Positions 9,299 through 18,525 of a stretch of DNA of 64,000 bases are shown here, piece by piece. A program made the translations under genes and the position numbers. Source of the stretch: Paulinella micropora (taxonomy: Eukaryota; Cercozoa; Imbricatea; Euglyphida; Paulinellidae); assembly GCA_019918135.1 (NCBI GenBank), contig WBZZ01004602.1, forward strand, positions 37,288 to 101,287, written 5' to 3'. A model generated the notes under the pieces. That model was not told the DNA's origin. It made no database searches and saw only the letters and a list, made by a program, of their open reading frames with translations. The stretch's first letter is position 1. Every line of letters starts with the position of its first letter.

Positions 9299-9745
9299 AT
9301 GGACGAGCCGAAGAAGAAGAAAACGGGCGAGTGCCAGGCGGTAACAATCGAGGATGGTGGTTGTGTCTGGGAAGAACGGCGTCGGTACCTAGATCCCAAC
9401 GGCGGCAGCATAGCTACATCGTATTTGTACAAGCCCCGGGAGCCCTCTCGTTCCAGAGCCCAGCTGGAGGGCGTGTGGTATACGATGAGGCAGATCACGC
9501 CCGAGCCGCTGCAGCTACCAGCTACGTTGGATCGAAGAGAACAAGTTGCCAAGGCTGTCGACACGCGAGCGAATACGTTGCTCGTATTCAAGAACTACTT
9601 AAAGCTGCACGCTAAGCTGCTGGCAAGGGCTCAGCCCGAACGTGGTGTTCGCGAGGCGCGGCTAAGGCTTGAGCAACAACAGACAGATTGTAGCTTGCTC
9701 CAAGAACAATTGAAACTATACAAGGCATGGCTGGACAAACACTAA
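9299..9745 (+). CDS. Unknown 148-residue protein, copy A of a recent duplicate
   Basis: The ATG is in strong context (GAGCCATGG) and begins MDEPKKKKTGECQA. The protein has a basic N-terminus, a central Arg/Pro-rich part and a C-terminal ~70-residue predicted helix/coiled coil rich in Leu, Arg and Gln (RLRLEQQQTDCSLLQEQL). I do not recognise the family. Copy B at 11780-12226 differs at only about ten residues, mostly conservatively, which suggests purifying selection after a recent duplication. A TTTTTATTTAAGG-like 3' motif follows the stop. Confidence 0.7.
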   Translation: MDEPKKKKTGECQAVTIEDGGCVWEERRRYLDPNGGSIATSYLYKPREPSRSRAQLEGVWYTMRQITPEPLQLPATLDRREQVAKAVDTRANTLLVFKNYLKLHAKLLARAQPERGVREARLRLEQQQTDCSLLQEQLKLYKAWLDKH

Positions 9746-10004
9746 ATAGAAGGGATCTGCTATGAGGTGGTTTTTATTTAAGGCATGAGAGTAATGACTC
9801 ACCTATAGAAATCCTGTCCGTTTTGAAGCCTCTTACAAATCCTATTAAAATAGCAAATGGATAAAGCAAAGGGGTGTGAAGGGGGGGGGGCGCCCCCCCC
9901 CCTTCCCATTCCCCTTTCCCCTCAACCATCCTCGCCAGACAATAAACTAGTGACAGAGAAAGAGGGAGTGGAGGCGGAGGGAGGGGAGGAATGGGGGCAG
10001 GGGC

Positions 10005-10225
10005 GCGCAGGAAAAAGCTCAACCGCAACCCGCCGCTCGGGCAGGGGTCGGATGTGCGTGTGCAAGGGTAGGGTGCTCCCGTCTGCTCGTGCGCGTGTCC
10101 GCGCTGGTCTCGTCGACTTCAAATGTCACTGCCGGGGGTAATAATCGTGTTCATGCAAGAAAAAACTAATTTAATGAAGCCAGACAAATCTTGACTAGTC
10201 TCCTGCAAAACCCTTTGACAGAACC
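10005..10225. repeat. Dispersed repeat, copy 3
   Basis: It is closely similar to 8560-8785, including the GGCAGGG(G/A)TCGG, CACTGCCGGGGGTAA, AAAAAACTAATTTAATGAA and CTAGTCTCCTGCA landmarks. It sits beyond the 3' end of the decayed SF3 helicase, as copy 1 does beside the intact one. Together with that gene it marks a segmental duplication. Confidence 0.65.
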
Positions 10226-10438
10226 ACACCCAAGTGGCAGTGCAGCCAGCACATTGGCACTGTCTGGGCGCACGGGAATCCGACTTGCGCCTGCGACACA
10301 CACACACACACACAGGAGGAGGCACGATGGGTTTTAAGAATGCTGATGATGCAGAAAAGCAGTAACAGGCATTTGGATAAGAATGAGAATGAATAAATCC
10401 AAAAACTTACCTCTTGAACATCCTGGTTGTTCTGGTTC

Positions 10439-11776
10439 TTATTCATTTCTATCCAAAGGGTACTTCTGCGCACGTTCCTGGGCAGTTTCAGTTTTGGCCG
10501 ACAGTCGGGGCCTCTTGAAAGAAGACCCCTGCGCCTGTCGCTCCGCCCTGCGCTCCACCTTTAACATTTTCCCGATCGCGCGCCTGATTTTCTCTGTGTT
10601 CTCTTGCGCCGCCGTCAAGGTCAAAACCCTCAGCGAGAGCCAATCCTTGACGCCGAGGCTCTCGCTGGGGCTCGCCTGGCTCCGGCGCCGAGCCAGCCTC
10701 CGTAGTGCCAATCAGCCTTTGGTCGAACTCACCGCGCGGCACAATCCGCATATTTACGATGCCACATCTCGCCAGAAGTCTGCGCCGGGCTTGTCGTTCA
10801 CGGTCGTGCGGTAGCGAGCAATGCAGCGGAGCAGAATGTAGGGCAGCTCGTTTTGGACAATGAGCTTCTTCACAATGAGAGGAGACGAGCAGCAAGGATC
10901 CGTCACGACGGTCTTGCGCTCGCACGGGACGGGCACGTTTTCTCCCGAGATCATGCTCTGCATCGTAGCTTGGTCCAGCACGCCCGCGAAGTTTCGTGGC
11001 AGGTCCAGGCACATGATAAGCTCTTTCTGGTATAGGCCTTGCAGACCCAATTTCTCTTTCGTGTTTGTGCTCAAGACCCCAACCTTTCCGCGCGGTTTCA
11101 AATTCTTGATGATGTCGAGAACCGTGCCCTTACCCCTACCGCCATCGCCAAGCAGAAAAGGCTCGGCGCAGAAGCCAATTGTCGATTGACCCGACGGGAT
11201 ACATCAGCCGACCCACCAGCACTTCGAACACGTAGCACATTTCTGGACTGAGCTGCAGCTTGAGTGCCTCGACCCAAGATGGAGTAAGCCACTCGTCACC
11301 GACGTCCAGCCCGGCCTCTGCCAACTCTGCGAAATCTATATCGAAGTCGTAGAAGTGGTAGGTGAAAGGGGGCCGCTCACCTCTTGCTTTGAAATCGTCC
11401 CAGGTGCTGTACTCCAGGGTCTTGATGTTAAAAGAACCTGGGACGATTTCAAAAAAAAAACTGACCCAGTCGCTATGCATGGAGGCAGGGCTCATGCACG
11501 GAAAGGAAGGATGTTTTACGTGCGCCAGATTCACAGTGCCATAGGATTTCTTCATATTTTCGATCGTGGGCAGGCAGCTGTCGGTGTGAAACTCGACATC
11601 CAGCCCCGTCGAACCGGAGACGTACGCCCGGATGTCTGCCAACCTTGCAGGCGTCAGGGCCTGAGGACCGCCCTCGTGCATCTTGGATTCAACCAGCAAC
11701 TGCGCTATGCGTTTTTCTTCCCCTTTGCCCATGGTTAGCTCTGTCTCGCTAAGACTAGCGGTAGACGAGGCCGCAT
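10439..11776 (-). pseudogene. Decayed second copy of the SF3 helicase
   Basis: This is homologous along its length to 2928-5400: the VSGSTGLDVEFHTDSCLPTIE, FNIKTLEYSTWDDFKARGE, LQGLYQKELIMCLDLPRNF and QAQGSSFKRPRLS segments are all recognisable. It is broken by a frameshift just before Walker A (with Thr to Arg in the P-loop region), by loss of the motif C region, by deletion of most of the Cys cluster, by a local inverted duplication at 11391-11450, and by loss of the N-terminal exon at the junction with the next gene. It cannot encode an active helicase. It lacks the 75-nt palindromic element near the 3' end. Confidence 0.85.
11391..11450. repeat. 15-bp perfect inverted duplication inside the helicase pseudogene
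   Basis: GAAATCGTCCCAGGT (11391-11405) and its exact reverse complement (11436-11450) are separated by 30 bases. The intact helicase has only the first arm. The second arm replaces coding sequence and is followed by an A10 run, the mark of a template-switch event. Confidence 0.75.
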
Positions 11777-11779
11777 CCC

Positions 11780-12226
11780 ATGGACGAGCCGAAGAAGAAG
11801 AAAACGGGCGAGTGCCAGGCGATACCAATCGAGGATGGTGATTGTGTCTGGGAAGAACGGCGTCGGTACCTAGATCCCAACGGCGGCAGCATAGCTACAT
11901 CGTATTTGTACAAGCCCCAGGAGCCCTCTCGTTCCAGAGCCCAGCTGGAGGGCGTGTGGTATACGATGAGGCAGATCACGCCCGAGCCGCTGCAGCTACC
12001 AGCTACATTGGAGCAAAGAGAAAAGGTTGCCAAGGCTGTCGACACGCGAGCGAGTACGTTGCTCGTATTCAAGAACTACTTAAAGCTGCACGCTAAGCTG
12101 CTGGCAAGAGCTCAGCCCGAACGTGGTGTTCGCGAGGCGCGGCTAAGGCTTGAGCAACAACAGACAGATTGTAGCTTGCTCGAAGAACAATTGCAACTAT
12201 ACAAGGCATTGATGGACAAGCACTGA
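11780..12226 (+). CDS. Unknown 148-residue protein, copy B
   Basis: This is a near-identical copy of 9299-9745 with the same length, start (MDEPKKKKTGEC) and C-terminal helix. Its upstream sequence is different: the duplicated block begins a few bases before the ATG and abuts the truncated SF3 helicase copy, so it has lost the original leader. Whether it is expressed is unclear. A TTTTTATTAAAAG motif and a TTTTAATTTAAAAA motif follow at about 12249 and 12313. Confidence 0.65.
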   Translation: MDEPKKKKTGECQAIPIEDGDCVWEERRRYLDPNGGSIATSYLYKPQEPSRSRAQLEGVWYTMRQITPEPLQLPATLEQREKVAKAVDTRASTLLVFKNYLKLHAKLLARAQPERGVREARLRLEQQQTDCSLLEEQLQLYKALMDKH

Positions 12227-12429
12227 ATGGAAGGGAAAGCTTGACGTGGTTTTTATTAAAAGAAGGCGTAATTACTGATCCACACGAATTCAGACTCGTA
12301 TGCATTTGAGTGTATTTTAATTTAAAAAAAGAAGGGCTTGAGCCCTTCCGGGATCGTTTGGTAACCCTTGCTTTGCCCGCCTCATTGGAGAGAAGTCATT
12401 CGTCGTATGACTTAGACGGAAGTTTGTAG

Positions 12430-12560
12430 TCAAGACAAGGCCCGGGGGGGGGCGCCCCCCCCCCCTTTTTTTCTTCTTCCCCCCCCCCCCCCCTCCCTGA
12501 GCCCCCTGAGCCCGGGGGGCTCAAGGAGTCGGGGAGGGGAAGGGGTGAATGGCGCAGAAG
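12430..12560. repeat. G/C homopolymer-rich spacer with palindromic GAGCCC element
   Basis: It holds G7-C10 and C14-type runs, then the palindrome GAGCCCCCTGAGCCCGGGGGGCTC. The same GAGCCC(C)nTGAGCCCGGGGGGCTC motif recurs at about 21188-21247 (two copies) and 27728-27748. No gene. Confidence 0.6.
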
Positions 12561-12611
12561 CTACAAACAAAATAAATACATGCAACGCCTCCAACACAAG
12601 GGGGTTGTTTC

Positions 12612-12623
12612 TTGTATAAAAAG
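12612..12623 (+). promoter_or_regulatory. TATA box of the kinase-like gene
   Basis: CTTGTATAAAAAG lies 30-40 bases before the ATG at 12653, good TATA spacing for a short 5' leader. Confidence 0.55.
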
Positions 12624-12652
12624 AAGAATTGGAGGGACCCATCCGAAGAAGG

Positions 12653-15010
12653 ATGCCGTGGGGCAGGCGGAGCAAGTGTCGTAATGCTCGAAAGCTGAGC
12701 AAGAGCCTAGCAAGGATCATGCCGGCAAGAGCCAAGCAGCACAATGATTGCGTAGACGGTAAGTGTAAGTTTTCGGAAGCTGACCAGGATTATACCGGAG
12801 ATAGCTGGATGAAGCAAGGCACGTTTAATATAGTCTTTCTTAAACGGAGGGACCGTCGCCTAGTGCATCGCTATGGTTTCTTTGTGTACGAGAGCAAGGA
12901 AATGGCCGACGAACGCACGGGCTGGAGCTCAGCCATGTACGAAAATGGAATTGGCGCCAACCAAAAAACAACCTACTGCAAGATCTCGCCAGGTGATTTC
13001 CAAACCTTCACAGCTATGCTTGAAAGATTGGAACAGGAAATCAGGACTAAACTAAAAAAGTCAAAACCGCTCTGCCACGCCCAACTATCTCAGGACATTG
13101 CTAACTTAAAGTCCAAGGTAAAGTATGTGCACAATGAAAAAAAACTGGAGAAGCGGGGGGCTGGGATTTACTTGTTTCACAGCCAAGCTGCATATGCAAC
13201 AAGCGACCTGGGCTTTGAGTTGCACAGACTTCCCCAGGGCCGGGACGCTGCCTGGAAAGCTACTTACGAGATCATCAAAAAGTATGTGGCGCTCTTTCTG
13301 GCACGGCTAGTAACCGAGCCTAAGAGCGATGCGCTGGTGATCGATCTGAAGCCGCAGAATTTTCTTGTCTACAAATCGCACGGGCCAGCTGTCCAAGTGC
13401 TTTTCGGAGACGCGGACCTGCACGAATACCACGTAAACGCGTCGGCGGGCGAAGTGAGCCTGCAATGGCTAGGAGAGTTGCTGGGAAATGGAGAGCCGAG
13501 TAGAAAGCTAGCCCTTGGGATGTTTGCAACCCTGGCGGCGGTTGCGCATGTATATAACCCAGGCTCAGCCGACGCTGCGGTGGCTATCATCAACGAAGAG
13601 TTAGCCAGCGCAAAAGATGCAACGTCCTTGTTGGAGGCTATAGCTTTGGTAGCCAACCTACGCTTTCGACGGCCGGGAGACTATGCGACCTTTCTGACCA
13701 TTCTGACACATTACTATACTTATAGCGGAAAAGAAAAACAGCTCTCCGATTTGGTGTATCATCCTCTGCAATCAGACAAGACAAATCAAACCTACCTTCT
13801 TTTCCAACAGCTGCACGACACGTCACAGACAACCCCCTCTGGATTAGCCGTCCCAGGTGCAAAGCACGCGACACAGCACCTGACCTTGGCGGCTGAACAA
13901 TACATTTACATTTTGTCGCAAGCTTTCCCCGGCCGCGGACTGGATAAGGAAAAGCGTTTTTTAACTGGTTTGCAGGAGCTATATCAGCGGGTTACAAAGC
14001 ACGCCACCCAGGGAGGTTCTGCTGAAATTGCAAGGTTACTGAACGCGCGGGTAAACACGGCTAAAAAACGTAAGCAATTACCCGCAGGTGGTCTGGTAAT
14101 TTGGGACGAAGAGGTCCAGCGCGGGGACAAACTTGAAAAAAAACGTGCTTTTATTATGGTTCTGGGCTCTGTGTCGGATCCGAACGAAGCTAAAGATATT
14201 CACGCTTGGTCTGAAGCTATGCGTGACAATCAAATAGGCGTGTGCGAAACTACCAGTATCATCCCCGCCGAACTAGTGTTCCAAGCACAGCAAGCGAAAG
14301 CCAGGCAACCCCGCAAGTTGCCTGGTTCTCCTCCTCCAAACCACGCATCAATGCGCGGTCTGTGCCACACGCAGCCCGACGACAACGGTTCCTTGGCAGA
14401 TTATCTAAAGAACTTCTACCAGCTCCGGGACGGTCCTTGGATTCTTTACGAGGAAAAACTCCCTTTTGCTGAAAATCTAGGGCATCAGTTATTCTTGCTG
14501 ATGGAACGCTACGCACGGCTCCTGCTACGACATGCACAAAAGAACACGCAGTTTTTTCTGCCCAGCGGTGCCACGCTTGACGACGTGGCTGTGTACCGCT
14601 GGGCTGTGCCAGGGCAGAAGCAGCGGTTGGGCAGGGTCCGCCTCTTGGACTCGCAACTAACTTTCACCAGAGGATCCCATGTCCCCAGCGACGAAGCCAA
14701 AGCCTGGCTTACAAGACTCGGCACAGCAAGAGCTTCGGTGCTGCACTTGCAAACTCTACTTTACCTGGCCTTGCTAGCCAACAGCGGCAAACAACCCCAT
14801 TACGTATTCGTACGGCGCCCGCTGCTCAACGCGCCTTTTTTAAAAGAACTCAAGGACATGGTCCTGGTCTGGTTTAGAGAAGCTTCCAAAGACGCGGAGA
14901 AGCTCGGCATCTTAAACGAACAGGGCAAGAATCTGCTACAGGAATTTAGCAAGAGTGCTTCAAAAGAGGGCTCTGACCCCTGTAGCTGTTTAATGTTTTT
15001 CTCGCCATAA
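12653..15010 (+). CDS. Tandem protein-kinase-like protein
   Basis: The protein is about 785 residues from ATG 12653; the longer ORF has no upstream ATG. The first domain has a Gly-loop-like QGTFNIVFLKRR (~residue 56), a catalytic-loop-like VIDLKPQNFLV (~226) and a metal-binding-like LFGDADL (~250). This is the order of a divergent Ser/Thr kinase. The second half repeats the domain: DNQIGVCETTSIIPAELVFQ parallels ENGIGANQKTTYCKISPGDFQ, and VAVYRWAV...VRLLDSQL parallels the catalytic region. It lacks the Asp and Lys-Asn residues, so it should be catalytically dead. A piece of this second domain reappears fused to zinc fingers at 30.4-31.6 kb. A role in host signalling or virion phosphorylation is plausible but inferred. 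Confidence 0.6.
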   Translation: MPWGRRSKCRNARKLSKSLARIMPARAKQHNDCVDGKCKFSEADQDYTGDSWMKQGTFNIVFLKRRDRRLVHRYGFFVYESKEMADERTGWSSAMYENGIGANQKTTYCKISPGDFQTFTAMLERLEQEIRTKLKKSKPLCHAQLSQDIANLKSKVKYVHNEKKLEKRGAGIYLFHSQAAYATSDLGFELHRLPQGRDAAWKATYEIIKKYVALFLARLVTEPKSDALVIDLKPQNFLVYKSHGPAVQVLFGDADLHEYHVNASAGEVSLQWLGELLGNGEPSRKLALGMFATLAAVAHVYNPGSADAAVAIINEELASAKDATSLLEAIALVANLRFRRPGDYATFLTILTHYYTYSGKEKQLSDLVYHPLQSDKTNQTYLLFQQLHDTSQTTPSGLAVPGAKHATQHLTLAAEQYIYILSQAFPGRGLDKEKRFLTGLQELYQRVTKHATQGGSAEIARLLNARVNTAKKRKQLPAGGLVIWDEEVQRGDKLEKKRAFIMVLGSVSDPNEAKDIHAWSEAMRDNQIGVCETTSIIPAELVFQAQQAKARQPRKLPGSPPPNHASMRGLCHTQPDDNGSLADYLKNFYQLRDGPWILYEEKLPFAENLGHQLFLLMERYARLLLRHAQKNTQFFLPSGATLDDVAVYRWAVPGQKQRLGRVRLLDSQLTFTRGSHVPSDEAKAWLTRLGTARASVLHLQTLLYLALLANSGKQPHYVFVRRPLLNAPFLKELKDMVLVWFREASKDAEKLGILNEQGKNLLQEFSKSASKEGSDPCSCLMFFSP

Positions 15011-15060
15011 ACCGATGGCTGGTGTACACTATGTATCCTGCATCACAAAACCTACCCTAG

Positions 15061-15861
15061 TTAAATACTGATGAATGGCGGGTATGCGTAGATAAATAAC
15101 GCCACAGTACCATACACCACAGCGACAAAGGCAGACACAACAGCATAACAAGGACCGTCATCTGAATCTAAGCAACACCCACAGAAACATGCAACAACAA
15201 GTAAAAGGCTGCCAATGATGAAGAAAGCCAGGATGGCGCTATAGGCGCTCTTGGGTTGACACGCAGCATTGATGGCGTAGGAGATATTGCACGATCCGTT
15301 GCAGCCAACCTGCCAGCTGAGCTCTAGGTCTTCCCAGCGCTTTCGGGTTTTATCAATCGAATTGCTCCTGTACACCATGGTTTTTGCAGTACATTCCTCA
15401 CTGTCCTCGTCGCCGCCCCAGCTCAGCGAATCGCTCAGCTGCAGGGTTAGGTTCTTCACGTTATAGCTTTCAGCAGGTTTGTAATAAAAGTTGAGCTTGT
15501 GCAAGAACTGGCATTTCGTAGCCTCCTCAAAAGGTCGGACAGAACCTACAAGGGGGGTTCCGTTGGCAGAGTTGGCCTGCCTCCAACTTAAATCTCGGAT
15601 ATTCTTATCTTTGCAGCAACGAAGCGATTTTGAAGCACGTCCAGTACTCTGAGCGTCGCCTGCTCTGCTTGTAGTCAGTAAGTACAGAGCGCCGCTACTG
15701 CGTGTGCTCCCAGACGAGGCGCTGCTAATGTGTGTGCTCCTAGACGAGGCGCTGCTAGCGTGCGTGCTTCCTCCCCCGTGCGACGAGGAGCCGGCTCTAC
15801 CCGCCGCCAATAGCTGTCCGCCCAGCACTAGGAAAGCCCAAAGAAATAATGCTTGTTTCAT
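15061..15861 (-). CDS. Type I membrane glycoprotein, family A
   Basis: The product is 266 residues: a signal peptide (LFLWAFLVLGGQLLAAG), a Ser/His/Thr linker, and an ectodomain with Cys and several N-X-S/T sites (NLT, NGS, NIS). Two C-terminal hydrophobic segments (AILAFFIIGSLLLVVACFCGC and AVVSAFVAVVYGTVALFIYAY) follow. The ectodomain motifs SVRPFEEATKCQFLHKLNFYY and WQVGCNGSCNISYA are shared with the gene at 52261-52991, which defines a viral membrane-protein family. A probable virion or host membrane protein; no known family recognised. Confidence 0.7.
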   Translation of the reverse strand: MKQALFLWAFLVLGGQLLAAGRAGSSSHGGGSTHASSASSRSTHISSASSGSTRSSGALYLLTTSRAGDAQSTGRASKSLRCCKDKNIRDLSWRQANSANGTPLVGSVRPFEEATKCQFLHKLNFYYKPAESYNVKNLTLQLSDSLSWGGDEDSEECTAKTMVYRSNSIDKTRKRWEDLELSWQVGCNGSCNISYAINAACQPKSAYSAILAFFIIGSLLLVVACFCGCCLDSDDGPCYAVVSAFVAVVYGTVALFIYAYPPFISI

Positions 15862-15869
15862 TTGGTTAG

Positions 15870-15881
15870 TTTTATATATAG
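15870..15881 (-). promoter_or_regulatory. TATA box of the membrane glycoprotein gene
   Basis: The minus strand reads CTCTATATATAAAAC 10-20 bases before the ATG at 15861, which implies a very short leader. Confidence 0.5.
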
Positions 15882-16003
15882 AGAACTTACTAGTCGCTAG
15901 GAAAGGAAAGAAGTGAGAGAGAGAGTGTGTGTGGGGGGGGGGGGGAGGTGTGCGGAAGAGGAGACAGAAATAACTTGTTCTTTAATAAACAGCAAATCCA
16001 AGC

Positions 16004-16694
16004 CATGATTACAAGGCAGGCCTCTAGCCCGCGCAAGCGGGCTGGGCTGGTGGTCTTGTACGTGCGGCACCTGTTGGTGACCAAGAACGTCTCGCGGCTG
16101 CGAGACGAGGAGGCGCTGGCGGACGAGGTGTTTAGCTCGGCGGTGCCGTGGATCGACGTGTCGAGGAGCGGGGAAGTGCGGCGGGCGCGCGAGATCCTGT
16201 TTTCGCGGGCGCGGAGGAGCGGTTGTCCGGGCGTGCTAGCCTGTTCGCCGCTGCCGCGTGCCATGCTCACAGCGCTACTGGTCGCAGGACGCTACGCGGA
16301 CGAGCACGGCCTGCGCATCCACGTGCTGGACGATTTTGCACCGGCGACAGCGCCGCAACCGCGACCGCCGCCTGCCAGAGAAGACGCGCTGCGTACGGTA
16401 GAGACTACGCTCGCACAGCTAGCCAGCCGCTACAGCAATACGGCGGGCGAGTACTTGTTCTTGCTACGCAGCTGCCGCCGGCTACTATCGAGCCCGCCCG
16501 CCTTGCCCAGCCCGCTAGGCGGGCTGGAGGCGGGGCGCGCGGGGCATGCCCTGCCACAGGGCTGGGCCTGCGTCTTTACTCACAAGAGCTACATTATGAA
16601 CCGAGTCTCCGGCGGCGCTTGGGCTCCCAATCTGTCGGTCTGGCGCCAACACGTGCGAACGAGAAGTTCAGGACCGCGCGGCGGGGGGGGCTAG
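16004..16694 (+). CDS. Histidine-phosphatase (PGAM-like) protein
   Basis: From ATG 16004 the product is 229 residues. An N-terminal LYVRHLLVTKNVSR matches the RH(G)...N catalytic start of the histidine phosphatase superfamily; ACSPLPRAMLTALLVAGRY matches the S-P-x-x-R-A-x-x-T-A motif; and a late VFTHKSYIM matches the second catalytic His. The superfamily removes phosphate from small molecules or proteins. Two palindromic GC elements are embedded in frame: AGCCCGCGCAAGCGGGCT at 16027-16044, right after the start, and a larger one at 16506-16565. The C-terminus runs into a G8 tract. The Gly after RH is replaced, so activity is uncertain. Confidence 0.55.
16506..16565 (+). repeat. Palindromic GC element inside the phosphatase-like gene
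   Basis: It contains CAGCCCGCTAGGCGGGCTGG followed by a purine-rich middle and GGGGCATGCCCTGCC. It is related to the 83- and 75-nt elements in the SF3 helicase. It leaves the frame open and has no nearby GT donor, so here it is probably translated. Confidence 0.5.
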
Positions 16695-16895
16695 CGGGTG
16701 TGCAAGCCCGTCATGCAAGGGCGGGGGTTGACGCAGGGCTCGAGCACTGAGCCCTTGGAGGCAAGGTTTGTTTGCAGGGAATGGAGCCGGCAGCAGGCGT
16801 ATTGGCGGGGCGTAGGCCAGTTCACGTACGACCAAGCTAGGAACAACTGGCGGAGACTTACAATGTCGCAAGCCGACATCTAGTCGCTAGGGAAA

Positions 16896-17024
16896 ATGGA
16901 GGGGGGGGGGGGGCAGGAAAGAGAAACAAACAGGGAGTGGGGGGGGGGGGGGGAAGTGCCCCCCCCCCTCCCCGAAGAAGAAGGAGATTGAGTTGACAGG
17001 TGCCGGGGCTAACAGAAAAAAGAA
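16896..17024. other. G-run spacer before the next gene
   Basis: It has runs of 11-13 G and 9 C and then GTGCCGGGGCTAACAGAAA just before the ATG. The CTAACAG string resembles a fused branch/acceptor site. A leader intron is possible but not shown. Confidence 0.3.
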
Positions 17025-18479
17025 ATGTCCGATAACGAGGACATGATGGCCGAGCTCTGGGACATGCTAGCAGGGGATACTAGCGACAGCAACTCGGAGG
17101 AGGACTGGGACTCGGACTCGGACTTGGAAGAGCAGCCAAGGGTTTTGGTCTTGTCCGGCGCGAGCTACTGGTGTGAGCGCTTTAGGAACGAAATCCTGGC
17201 CGGGATCAAGGCGCAGCAAAGAAAAGCGTCGTCGGAGACGTCCAGTAGCCGCCCCGAAAAAAAACGCAGGGTTTGTTCCAGGAGCCGCTGGCCCAGGGCA
17301 GGGGCGGGGGCCCGCACACCTGCGCCTTTGATTTCGAACAAGCTAGCCTCCCTGAATAAAGCGGCAATGACCGCTGCCATCAAGTCACTGGAGGCCTACA
17401 ACGTGGGAGCAGTGCAAGAGGCCATGCTCTCTGCGGGCTCCAGGTACGCGGGGCGGAAGTGGGGCGTCTCCCTGCCTACACCTGCGACCAAGATGGCTGC
17501 GTTCTTTATGTTCTCGGCGGGGCTCGAGATCGCGAGGATCTGTTACACCTGCACGGGTCCCAAGCAGCGCGGCTCTGCCTGGAGGTGTAGGTGCGTCTTC
17601 AGGCACAATGCCCTGGGGCAGGCCATCAAGCCCCGGGGGTATGCACCCTGCAACTTTGCGCAAGCCTGGTCGCCAGAGGGGGGGCACGACTTTAGTTCTC
17701 TCCTGTCAGTCTTGAGGGAAAGCCCGGCAGCAGTCCAAAACTCGCTCGAGCCACTCCTCGACGACCTGGCCCACCAGGAGGTCAGGCGCCGGCACGACGA
17801 ACTGGGCTCCGACTGCTCCTTGGCCATGTTTGCGCTGGGAGTCGGCCAGGGGGATCCGCTGTGGTTATGGCACGAGAAGCGGTTTTTGTTGGCGCAGGTC
17901 GATTCCGTGGTGGAGCAGAGACGGCGGCAGGAGTTGACCCTGCGGCTGCGGGTCTTGGTGGTAGAGCACGACAGGGGCGCGACGACGACGACGACGACGA
18001 CGCAAGCAGCCGAGGGCCCAGCCGAGCGCATGTCCGGAGAGGACAGGGCCAAACTAGAAAAAGCCTGTCTGACCAACCCCACGGGTTTGCTGCTTCCAGC
18101 GCTAGAGCCAGTGCTGCGACAAACGGGGCTCTCGTATGTTTTGCGTTCTTTCGTAGTGAGCGCCAACTACCGCGGGGTGCCCTCCGAAGCCCCTGCCGCC
18201 GCCGCGTGGCCCGGCCACTTCACACAGATCTTTGACTTGGCAGAGCCCTTATCGACCGGGGAAGAGACAGCCACTAGTAAAGGCGTGCTGTGCGTCCTAC
18301 AGCAGCCATTCCACCGGTTTTTCTGCACCTACATTGACCCTCACATCCGCCTGGTACGCCCAGACTGGCCCGCCGCGCTCTCTGCTATCGTCGGCTCCTA
18401 CTATCTCGCAGGGGGGCTGCACGCCCAACCAGTCCAGTCCGGCTCAGCATATTACCGTGGGCCGGAAGAAATCTGCTAA
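17025..18479 (+). CDS. Unknown 484-residue protein with acidic N-terminus
   Basis: The ATG at 17025 begins MSDNEDMMAELWDML, and the first 45 residues are acidic and Ser-rich. A basic segment (EKKRRVCSRSRWPR), probably a nuclear-localisation signal, follows at about 80-95. The rest is globular with scattered Cys (CYTC, WRCRC) and a Thr/Gln spacer (~325-335) coded by an ACG repeat. I do not recognise a family. Convergent with the next gene, sharing a palindromic TTTTTAATTAAAA 3'-end motif at 18496-18508. Confidence 0.65.
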   Translation: MSDNEDMMAELWDMLAGDTSDSNSEEDWDSDSDLEEQPRVLVLSGASYWCERFRNEILAGIKAQQRKASSETSSSRPEKKRRVCSRSRWPRAGAGARTPAPLISNKLASLNKAAMTAAIKSLEAYNVGAVQEAMLSAGSRYAGRKWGVSLPTPATKMAAFFMFSAGLEIARICYTCTGPKQRGSAWRCRCVFRHNALGQAIKPRGYAPCNFAQAWSPEGGHDFSSLLSVLRESPAAVQNSLEPLLDDLAHQEVRRRHDELGSDCSLAMFALGVGQGDPLWLWHEKRFLLAQVDSVVEQRRRQELTLRLRVLVVEHDRGATTTTTTTQAAEGPAERMSGEDRAKLEKACLTNPTGLLLPALEPVLRQTGLSYVLRSFVVSANYRGVPSEAPAAAAWPGHFTQIFDLAEPLSTGEETATSKGVLCVLQQPFHRFFCTYIDPHIRLVRPDWPAALSAIVGSYYLAGGLHAQPVQSGSAYYRGPEEIC

Positions 18480-18495
18480 AGACACAGGAAGTGTA

Positions 18496-18508
18496 TTTTT
18501 AATTAAAA
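18496..18508. terminator. Palindromic AT-rich 3'-end motif (convergent genes)
   Basis: TTTTTAATTAAAA lies 17 bases after the stop of the + gene and 18 bases after that of the - gene. Similar TTAATTAAA motifs follow stops at 22391, 31613, 40521, 42936, 45471 and 60233. On both strands it gives ATTAAA, a poly(A)-signal variant. Confidence 0.55.
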
Positions 18509-18525
18509 GTCCAGGCTTTGGCATC

